Positions 1-4,879 of a DNA stretch of 5,770 nt are shown one piece after another. Position 1 is the first letter of the stretch. Every line of letters begins with the position of its first letter. The stretch comes from an uncultured Chloroflexota bacterium (GTDB lineage Bacteria > Chloroflexota > Anaerolineae > Aggregatilineales > Phototrophicaceae). The translations under genes were made by a program, and so were the position numbers. Where the stretch lies: assembly GCA_903904765.1 (NCBI GenBank), contig CAIVEA010000730.1, positions 1 to 5,770 of the forward strand, in the 5' to 3' direction. Below the pieces are notes generated by a model. The model saw only the letters and a list, made by a program, of their open reading frames with translations. It was not told where the DNA came from and searched no databases.

Positions 1-119
1 CCATGCGCCAGCGCCGCCACCGCCACCCCTTGCCCGGAGGCGACTGCGAAGCCGCCGACGAATACGAGGATGAACGTCCCCAGTGCTTCAGCAGCAGCAG
101 GTTTCAGTAAGGTATTCAT
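1..119 (-). CDS. MIP-family channel (aquaporin or glycerol facilitator), N-terminal fragment
   Basis: Partial gene running off the left edge; only the first 39 codons and part of the next are present. The peptide starts MNTLLKPAAAEALGTF and continues through ILVFVGG to GVAVAALAHG. A short cytoplasmic head, an acidic residue before a Leu-Gly-Thr-Phe motif, a hydrophobic first membrane helix and the Ala-Leu-Ala-His-Gly start of the next segment are the usual opening of major intrinsic proteins, which pass water or small neutral solutes such as glycerol across the inner membrane. The ATG at 119 is supported by a GAAAGGA ribosome-binding site at 124-130, four bases upstream. The NPA pore motifs lie outside the window, so water and glycerol channels cannot be told apart. 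Family call fairly sure; substrate unknown. Confidence 0.75.
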   Translation of the reverse strand, partial: MNTLLKPAAAEALGTFILVFVGGFAVASGQGVAVAALAH

Positions 120-160
120 GATGTCCTTTCTTTTGATAATCCAGTGAATCCTTTGGGGTG

Positions 161-189
161 ATTATAGCGCTGTTGTTGATAACAACGAG
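161..189 (-). promoter_or_regulatory. Candidate promoter of the aquaporin gene
   Basis: Reading leftward, a consensus TATAAT -10 box lies at 161-166, about 42 bases before the ATG at 119. With a 17-base spacer the -35 region is 184-189 (CTCGTT), a poor match, so the promoter may need an activator or be modulated through the adjacent palindrome at 172-186. The -10 is clear; the -35 is inference. Confidence 0.5.
172..186. promoter_or_regulatory. 15-bp palindrome, operator-like, upstream of the aquaporin gene
   Basis: GTTGTT at 172-177 and AACAAC at 181-186 form a perfect inverted repeat around GAT. It sits between the -10 (161-166) and the poor -35 position of the leftward aquaporin promoter, a typical place for a repressor or MerR-like activator site. 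The symmetry is directly visible; binding by any regulator is inference, and no regulator gene is nearby to match it to. Confidence 0.4.
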
Positions 190-233
190 TTAAAAATCAT
201 GCTAAAACTTAACCCATTTGTTCGCCTTCAGTC

Positions 234-262
234 TTTACAGGGCGGGGGCGCTCTGCTATAAA
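234..262 (+). promoter_or_regulatory. Sigma70-type promoter of the 6S-like RNA
   Basis: TTTACA at 234-239 and TATAAA at 257-262 are separated by exactly 17 bases, and a TGC precedes the -10 (an extended -10 element). Transcription would start near 269-270, right at the 5' edge of the long closing stem of the downstream RNA. The fit between predicted start and the structured region supports both calls. Confidence 0.65.
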
Positions 263-268
263 TACAAC

Positions 269-440
269 AACCTGCCGTGCCCGTGATGGCGCAATGCGTT
301 TGAGCCAACACCCAAAATTCGGAGGTCACATGTCTGGCTGTTTGGTGATAGGCATTAGCCAAGACCTCGCTGCCCAGTCCGATCTCCACCTGCGAAAGCA
401 GGTTCAAAAACATGGCGTTACACGACATGGCGGGGTTTTT
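269..440 (+). ncRNA. ssrS: Candidate 6S RNA (RNA polymerase-binding regulatory RNA)
   Basis: About 170 nt that folds into the rod expected of 6S RNA, which binds the housekeeping RNA polymerase holoenzyme by imitating an open promoter. The closing arm pairs 271-306 with 401-434 in five blocks: 271-279/426-434, 282-285/421-424, 287-292/415-420, 294-296/411-413 and 299-306/401-408. This gives 30 pairs, including G-T wobbles, broken only by small bulges. An unpaired 5' strand from about 307 to 318 faces a long 3' strand, the 'central bubble'. An apical arm closes with GAGGTC 322-327/GACCTC 363-368 and TGGCT 335-339/AGCCA 357-361. The 3' bubble strand carries a GNRA hairpin, ACCTGC-GAAA-GCAGGT at 388-403, whose 3' arm competes with the closing stem; known 6S RNAs form a similar hairpin on release from polymerase. 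A TTTTT run at 436-440 follows. The 6S identity rests on hand-drawn structure plus promoter, not on sequence match, so another structured RNA remains possible. Confidence 0.6.
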
Positions 441-449
441 AGGGAAATC

Positions 450-491
450 AAATAGCGCCGACTTTTCATCTCGAAAGTCGGCGCTGTTTTT
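450..491. terminator. Strong hairpin terminator, probably bidirectional
   Basis: AGCGCCGACTTT at 454-465 pairs perfectly with AAAGTCGGCGCT at 474-485 around an 8-base loop. The stem extends outward through 450-453/486-489 with one G-T pair. On the plus strand TTTTT at 487-491 makes it a good intrinsic terminator for the RNA transcribed from about 269. On the minus strand it sits 22 bases past the LCP gene's stop, but the tail there (ATTTGATTT) is weaker. It separates two converging transcription units. Confidence 0.85.
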
Positions 492-511
492 GCGTGTGAT
501 AGGCGTGGGGG

Positions 512-1798
512 CTACTGCGAGTAGTTCGCGCCGAACACTTCGACCATCAACGTGCCGAGGCGGGCGCGGTCTGGAATAAGCACCGATGCCCCGCGTGAGG
601 TGGTGTAGTTGACGGCATAGCTCTCGTCAATTACGCCCGTGCGGATGTTCCCGCCGGGGATGTCTTTCATATACCATACCAGCTGCAAAATTTGATCGAG
701 CGTGAGTCCGGTGCTAACCCCCTGACTGACCGCGTTCCAGATGGTTGGCGCTTGCACCACCAGTTGCGGTAGCATGTTCAGGCTGAGTACACGGTCACGG
801 ATGGCGTACAACACGTCCTGCTGACGGCTGGCGCGTCCAAAGTCGCTGTCACCATGACGGGTGCGGGCATACTTCAGCGCCGTGATGCCGTCCAAATGCT
901 GGAAGCCGGCCTGAATGTAGAACGGGTCGTAGCCGTAATTCATATCGGGGTACTGCGGGTCGTTGATGGTGTAGGGAATGTCCATATCCACACCGCCCAC
1001 CGCATCCACAATCGAGATGAAGGTGTTGAAGTCCACCGCCACATAATCATGCACACGAATGCCGAGGTTGTACTGAACCGTTTGCTTCATCAGTTCCGGC
1101 CCGTAACCCGGCTGCTGGAGTTCGCCCAGCACCATCGCGGAGTTCACGCGCTGAAGTTCGCTGTAACCCGGCACTTCCACGTACAGGTCGCGGGGGATGC
1201 TCAAAATGCCCAGACTGAGTGTAGCCGGGTCTAGGCTGACCAGCATCATTGTGTCGGTGCGGTAGGCTAATCCGGTTTCACCGGGGCGGCGATCCAGCCC
1301 CACCACCAGCACGGTGAAGCGTGACGTGCCATCCCAAGGGGTGAGCAGAATGCTGCGGCCATCGTTCAGCGTGAATTGCTGTGCGCCGCCTTCCGCCGCG
1401 CCCACGCCGCCCAGTCCGGTATTCACATCCACCGGGGTAGGCAGGACAGCCGCAGCGGTGGCGAGCGTTTCGGATGGCGTGCTGCTGGCGCGGAGCAGGA
1501 TGAAGGCGCTCATGCTGAACACCACCACCACACTGAGCAGCGCCATAGCAATGATGACCCATGCCCATTCTCCGCCCCGGCTGCGACTGCGGCGTTTACG
1601 CACCCGTTCGCGGGCGGCGGTTTCGCGCATCATCGGCGGCGGTGGGGGGGGTTCGGTATAATACCGTTCAGAGCGCACGGGCGTTTGATTGAGCAGCGTG
1701 GTGGCGGTAGGTCGGCGCGTGTCGTCGTCGTTGCCCCCGTAAATTGGGTGACCATTCACCAGCGTTTGAGGGTCATCCGGCGACCATGCTTCCGGCAT
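512..1798 (-). CDS. LytR-CpsA-Psr (LCP) family cell-wall glycopolymer transferase
   Basis: 428 residues from the ATG at 1798. LCP proteins move undecaprenyl-pyrophosphate-linked polymers onto peptidoglycan (or related wall acceptors) outside the membrane. Layout: an acidic and proline-rich cytoplasmic head (PEPPPPPP-like tract about 50-55), an arginine/lysine-rich stretch about 63-75 that fits the positive-inside rule, one membrane helix about 79-102, a low-complexity linker, then the LCP domain about 160-335. Motifs for the pyrophosphate and metal site are present: TDTM 181-184, IPRD 201-204, VDAVGGVD 264-271, and the YARTRHGDSD tract followed by RQQ ending near 327 (R312, R314, R322, R325, Q326). 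The 100 residues after the domain do not resemble the LytR_C module. The start is set by GGAGG at 1803-1807 and by a promoter at 1839-1867, which rules out the in-frame ATG at 1831 and TTG at 1867. The exact polymer substrate cannot be read from sequence. Confidence 0.88.
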   Translation of the reverse strand: MPEAWSPDDPQTLVNGHPIYGGNDDDTRRPTATTLLNQTPVRSERYYTEPPPPPPMMRETAARERVRKRRSRSRGGEWAWVIIAMALLSVVVVFSMSAFILLRASSTPSETLATAAAVLPTPVDVNTGLGGVGAAEGGAQQFTLNDGRSILLTPWDGTSRFTVLVVGLDRRPGETGLAYRTDTMMLVSLDPATLSLGILSIPRDLYVEVPGYSELQRVNSAMVLGELQQPGYGPELMKQTVQYNLGIRVHDYVAVDFNTFISIVDAVGGVDMDIPYTINDPQYPDMNYGYDPFYIQAGFQHLDGITALKYARTRHGDSDFGRASRQQDVLYAIRDRVLSLNMLPQLVVQAPTIWNAVSQGVSTGLTLDQILQLVWYMKDIPGGNIRTGVIDESYAVNYTTSRGASVLIPDRARLGTLMVEVFGANYSQ

Positions 1799-1802
1799 AG
1801 AA

Positions 1803-1807
1803 CCTCC
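1803..1807 (-). promoter_or_regulatory. Ribosome-binding site that fixes the LCP gene start
   Basis: GGAGG on the minus strand, four bases before the ATG at 1798. The longer in-frame alternatives at 1831 (ATG) and 1867 (TTG) have only C-rich or AT-rich sequence in front and no Shine-Dalgarno match. Confidence 0.7.
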
Positions 1808-1838
1808 AGCGTAATTGAGTTCGTTTTTCATGGAATCG

Positions 1839-1867
1839 AGTATAGGGTGACTGAGCAACAGCGTCAA
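1839..1867 (-). promoter_or_regulatory. Promoter of the LCP gene, lying inside the start of the divergent gene
   Basis: On the minus strand TTGACG (1862-1867) and TATACT (1839-1844) are spaced by exactly 17 bases, a near-consensus sigma70 promoter. Transcription would begin near 1832, giving a leader of about 34 nt before the ATG at 1798. The -35 box occupies codons 6-7 of the divergently transcribed lipoyl-transferase gene, so the two genes share regulatory DNA. No comparable promoter for the rightward gene is obvious. Confidence 0.65.
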
Positions 1868-2668
1868 TGGCGCTTGATCTATGATTACCCGGCGGCAGGC
1901 GCACGCAACATGGCAGCGGATATGGCTCTGTTGCAGGCGGTGGGCGCGGGATTGACCGCGCCCGTGCTGCGCTTGTATGCGTGGTCGCCGCCCTGCCTAT
2001 CGCTAGGTTACGGGCAGCATGTGAGCGAGGCCGATCGCGGACGGTTGGCGGCGTTGGGTTGGGGGATTGTGCGCCGCCCGACAGGAGGCCGCGCCATCCT
2101 GCATACTGATGAACTGACGTACAGTGTGGCGTTGCCCGCCGATCATCCGCTTGCGGCGGGGAGCGTGGTCGAAAGTTACCGCCGTTTGAGTGCGGCACTG
2201 TTGGCGGCACTTGCCCTGTTGGGTGCTGCTCCCCGTGCCGAACCCAAGCAGGGCGACGATACTCACCCCGAAGGGCCGGTCTGCTTTGAAGTCCCCTCGC
2301 ATTACGAGATCACCGTTGGCGGGCGCAAACTGGTTGGCAGCGCACAGGTGCGGCGCTCTGGCGGGGTATTGCAGCACGGTTCGCTGCCTCTGACAGGTGA
2401 TCTCGCCCGAATCTGTGATGGGCTGGTCTACGGGAGCGAAGCCGAACGCGATACCTCCCGCCAGATGGTTCGGCAGCGGGCGCTGACGCTGGCGGAAGCG
2501 CTCGGTCAGGTGGTGTCGTGGGAGGATGCGGCGCAGGCTGTTTGCGCGGGCTTTGAGCAGGCGTTATCAGTGATGTTGCAGCCTTCCGAGTATACCGCCT
2601 CCGAACATGCCCGCACGCAGGCGCTCGAAGCCGAATATGCAGATGAGGCGTGGACGGCGCGGCGCTGA
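1847..2668 (+). CDS. LipM/LplA-type octanoyl- or lipoyl-protein transferase
   Basis: 273 residues from the GTG at 1847. Members of this BPL/LplA/LipB superfamily attach octanoate or lipoate to a lysine of 2-oxoacid dehydrogenase E2 or GcvH domains in the cytoplasm. Visible landmarks: WRLIYDYPAAGARNMAAD at 8-25 (family opening), RRPTGGRAILH at 76-86 (substrate-binding loop), CFEVPSHYEITV at 146-157, GRKLVGSAQVRR at 159-170 with the invariant lysine K161, and QHGSLPL at 176-182. C146 sits where LipM-type octanoyltransferases have their nucleophile, and the length is close to LipM; there is no extra C-terminal LplA accessory domain. This favours an ACP-dependent octanoyltransferase over an ATP-using lipoate ligase, but the distinction is inference. 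GTG 1847 is chosen because homologues begin a few residues before the Trp-Arg-Leu motif and the open frame further upstream is antisense to the LCP gene. Its ribosome-binding site is weak. Confidence 0.85.
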   Translation: MTEQQRQWRLIYDYPAAGARNMAADMALLQAVGAGLTAPVLRLYAWSPPCLSLGYGQHVSEADRGRLAALGWGIVRRPTGGRAILHTDELTYSVALPADHPLAAGSVVESYRRLSAALLAALALLGAAPRAEPKQGDDTHPEGPVCFEVPSHYEITVGGRKLVGSAQVRRSGGVLQHGSLPLTGDLARICDGLVYGSEAERDTSRQMVRQRALTLAEALGQVVSWEDAAQAVCAGFEQALSVMLQPSEYTASEHARTQALEAEYADEAWTARR

Positions 2669-2669
2669 A

Positions 2670-2698
2670 TTGACAGTATCGAACAAAGAGTCTATGCT
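2670..2698 (+). promoter_or_regulatory. Promoter of the recombinase-like gene
   Basis: A perfect TTGACA at 2670-2675 and TATGCT at 2693-2698 are separated by 17 bases. The -35 starts two bases after the upstream gene's stop codon. Transcription would begin near 2705, leaving a leader of about 34 nt before the ATG at 2739. This gives the downstream gene its own promoter despite the short 70-bp gap. Confidence 0.65.
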
Positions 2699-2738
2699 TT
2701 TCGCCAGTATCCGTGCAAGATTTGGGCGCAGGTAACGC

Positions 2739-3707
2739 ATGACTCCTCGACAACTACCCTTATTCGCCAATCAGCCGCAATCCATCAGCGATCTGAACCC
2801 GCAGAGCGAACTACGCTACACCTTCGCCCTGTTTCAGCAATATCTGGCTGGTGATGGCAAATCGCAGCATACGATCAACGCTTTCACCAGCGATCTGCAA
2901 CTGCTCTCCGATCAGGCGGGGGGCGAAACTGTGCTGGGCGATTTCACCACAACGGATTTGAATGATTTCTTGGAATGGCTGGAACACGGGCGAGGCGTGC
3001 CGTGCAGCCGCAAATCGTATGCGCGGCGGGTGACGACGCTCAAGGTGTTCTTCAAATGGCTGCACTCTGCCGGGGTGATTCCCTATGATCCCGCCAAGCC
3101 GATATTGCAGCGATCCGGCCCCGCACCGCTGGCGACGGCACTCACACCTGATGAGGTGATGGCGGCGCTCTATGCAGCGCGGCAGATGCGGCGCGGAGAG
3201 GAGACAGACACACGCCCCGAAATGCTGTTCAAGTTGATTCTCGATACGGGCATCAAAAAGAGTGAGGCGATGGGGCTGCACCCGCGTAATATAGATCGCT
3301 CGAATCCGCGCCTGCCGCTGCTGACGGTCAAACACAAAGTTCGCAACGTGTTCAAAGAGCGTATTATCGAACTGGATGCGGATTGGCTGCCGCTGCTGGA
3401 TGCCTATCTGGTGCAATATCACCCGCAGGATACGCTCTTCAACTGCACCGCCCGCAATCTGGAGTATGTCCTCTCGGATGTGGGGGAGGGGGCAGGGCTG
3501 GCGGTCAAAGTGTCGTTCGAGATGCTGCGCTGGACGTGCGCCGTGCGCGATATGCGTGCCGGACGTGAAGATGACTTCATCCGCGACAAACTGGGACTCA
3601 GCCCGATTAGCTGGGTGGAGACACGCAGCAAAATCAAGAAGCTGATCGAACTTCAAATGACCGCCGAAAACCCGTCGTTTATACCACCCGAACCAACAGC
3701 CCCTTGA
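2739..3707 (+). CDS. Tyrosine-recombinase-like (phage integrase fold) protein lacking catalytic residues
   Basis: 322 residues. The N-terminal part (about 27-112) matches the SAM-like core-binding domain of XerC/D-type recombinases, with SQHTINAFTSDLQLL at 42-56 and a VTTLKVFFKWLH helix at 98-109. The C-terminal part (about 135-305) follows the catalytic fold: LDTGIKKSEAMGL at 168-180 aligns with the box I TGLR.SE motif, VKHKVRNVF at 197-205 with the beta-hairpin lysine region, EMLRWT at 261-266 with H.LRHT, and LGLSPIS at 285-291 with LGHSSIS. Box I Arg is Lys173, the first His is Glu261, the LGH His is Leu287, and the nucleophilic Tyr position is Arg296. No tyrosine occurs after Y243. Arg264 remains, and Trp265 stands at a position where Trp is tolerated. 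It is therefore probably not a working recombinase; a DNA-binding role is inference. The frame is intact and has its own promoter and an AGGT ribosome-binding site at 2730-2733. Its last 29 bases overlap the converging methyltransferase gene. Confidence 0.8.
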   Translation: MTPRQLPLFANQPQSISDLNPQSELRYTFALFQQYLAGDGKSQHTINAFTSDLQLLSDQAGGETVLGDFTTTDLNDFLEWLEHGRGVPCSRKSYARRVTTLKVFFKWLHSAGVIPYDPAKPILQRSGPAPLATALTPDEVMAALYAARQMRRGEETDTRPEMLFKLILDTGIKKSEAMGLHPRNIDRSNPRLPLLTVKHKVRNVFKERIIELDADWLPLLDAYLVQYHPQDTLFNCTARNLEYVLSDVGEGAGLAVKVSFEMLRWTCAVRDMRAGREDDFIRDKLGLSPISWVETRSKIKKLIELQMTAENPSFIPPEPTAP

Positions 3708-4866
3708 GGTAGCTACCTTCGGGGAAGGTGAGCGCGGTGGGATGGTCGGGCGCAGCGCCGAGGTGCGCCACGATTTGCCCCTGTTGATTGGTATCCGCCA
3801 GCGCGCCGAACACGATTTTCTGGAACAGGTCGGCTGTGATCGCGCCGGAACAGGAGAAGGTGAGCAGCCAACCGCCGGGGTTCAGGCAGCGGAAGGCGTT
3901 CAGGTTAATGTCTTTATAGCCCCGCGCTGCACTGTCCACCTGTCCCGCATTGTGCGCGAACTTGGGCGGGTCTAGCACAATTGCATCGAAGCGTTCGCCT
4001 GCTGTGGCCTGTTCGCGCAAATAGTCGAACACATCGGCCTGCACGAACTCCGCGTCCGCGTTTTTGCCGTTGAGCGTGTAAGTTTGCTCCGCCAGCGCCA
4101 GCGCATCTCGCGAGGCATCCACATTGATGCGCTGCCCCGCTGCACCCAGCCCGAACGCGCCTGTATAGCAGAAGGTGTTCAGGATGCGGCTTTGAGCCGG
4201 CAGATCAGCCGCCAGCCGCCACAGCAGCGCTTGATTAGTCATCTGGTCGAGGTAGTAGCCGGTTTTATGCCCGTGCCGCACATCCACCAGCCGCCGGAAA
4301 CCGTCGCGCTCAAATTCGATCAGTTGCGGCGGTTCTTCGCCCCACAGCACGCCGGACTGCGCTTTCAAGCCTTCTTTGCCGCGCACATCCACATCGCTAC
4401 GCTCATATACCCCGCGCACAGGCCGTCCGAGGGCGGTCAGTGTTTCGGCTAACTGCGCTGCTAGCGTCTTCTTGTGCTGGTCAATATGCAGCGTGAGCGC
4501 CTGCAACACGACGTACTCGCCATAATAGTCCGCGACCAGACCGGGCAGGAAATCGTTCTCGGCGTTCACCAGCCGTCCCGCTGCGAGGCGCAAATCGCGG
4601 CGGACAGCCGCAGCACGCAGGCGGGCGCGCCACCACGCCTCATCAATTGCCTCATCTACCCATGTCAGTATCCGCACCTGAATCTGGGAACGGACATTCC
4701 AGTACCCGCGTGCGAGGAATTGCCCCCGCGAATCGCGCACGGTGACGATTGCGCCCGGCGCAGGATCGCCTTCGACGCGCTCAATCGCGCCCGAAAAGAT
4801 CCAAGGATGACGTTGCTGAACGGGCTTTTCGCGGCCTCGTTTAATGATGATGACAAGTTCAGACAT
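3679..4866 (-). CDS. rlmI: RlmI-type class I SAM-dependent rRNA (cytosine-C5) methyltransferase
   Basis: 395 residues, essentially the length of E. coli RlmI, which methylates C1962 of 23S rRNA using SAM. An N-terminal PUA RNA-binding domain (about 1-75) carries RHPWIFSGAI at 19-28. The middle domain includes GHKTGYYLDQ at 199-208. The Rossmann part has LNTFCYTGAFGLGAA at 229-243 (SAM motif I), INVDAS at 247-252, LDPPKF at 298-303 and FSCSG at 337-341 with the expected cysteine C339. The turn between motif I and the acidic strand is about four residues shorter than in E. coli RlmI as I recall it. The ATG at 4866 is preferred over the in-frame GTG at 4932 because the latter lies inside the ligase gene and adds residues unlike the family. 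It begins 13 nt after the ligase stop with only a weak ribosome-binding site, suggesting translational coupling. Target base is inferred from the family. Confidence 0.88.
   Translation of the reverse strand: MSELVIIIKRGREKPVQQRHPWIFSGAIERVEGDPAPGAIVTVRDSRGQFLARGYWNVRSQIQVRILTWVDEAIDEAWWRARLRAAAVRRDLRLAAGRLVNAENDFLPGLVADYYGEYVVLQALTLHIDQHKKTLAAQLAETLTALGRPVRGVYERSDVDVRGKEGLKAQSGVLWGEEPPQLIEFERDGFRRLVDVRHGHKTGYYLDQMTNQALLWRLAADLPAQSRILNTFCYTGAFGLGAAGQRINVDASRDALALAEQTYTLNGKNADAEFVQADVFDYLREQATAGERFDAIVLDPPKFAHNAGQVDSAARGYKDINLNAFRCLNPGGWLLTFSCSGAITADLFQKIVFGALADTNQQGQIVAHLGAAPDHPTALTFPEGSYLKGLLVRVV
3707..3729. repeat. Palindrome and overlapping hairpin at the convergent gene ends
   Basis: AGGTAGCTACCT at 3707-3718 is a perfect 12-base palindrome that begins on the last base of the recombinase-like gene's stop codon. 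It overlaps a second inverted repeat, ACCTTC 3715-3720 with GAAGGT 3724-3729 around GGG. Both lie in the methyltransferase coding region (minus). No T-run follows, so this is not a standard intrinsic terminator, though it could slow polymerase where the two transcripts converge. Confidence 0.35.
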
Positions 4867-4879
4867 GCTGCGCTCGCTC

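Noticed and set aside
228..428. Minus-strand open frame of 66 codons in the left intergenic region
   Set aside because: Cysteine-rich peptide with no recognisable family. It lies exactly antisense to the paired RNA structure, and the stem-forming constraint explains the open frame better.
1376..1846. Long 5' extension of the lipoyl-transferase frame
   Set aside because: His- and Arg-rich translation antisense to the LCP gene; family similarity begins only at the Trp-Arg-Leu motif just after GTG 1847.
1815..1846. Rightward promoter for the lipoyl-transferase gene (TTGAGT ... TATAGG)
   Set aside because: A spacer of 20 bases and a -10 abutting the GTG start make it implausible; the real promoter was not identified.
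1799..1867. Longer LCP start at TTG 1867 or ATG 1831
   Set aside because: 1867 is the first base of the -35 box and 1831 sits at the predicted transcript start; neither has a ribosome-binding site, unlike ATG 1798.
2811..3656. Long minus-strand frame opposite the recombinase-like gene
   Set aside because: Its translation (rich in Arg, His, Gln and Ile) has no motif and is the usual antisense shadow of a GC-rich gene.
2739..3729. Integrative element with an attachment site at the palindrome 3707-3718
   Set aside because: The protein has no catalytic tyrosine, no tRNA or direct repeats are nearby, and the flanking genes are ordinary chromosomal ones.
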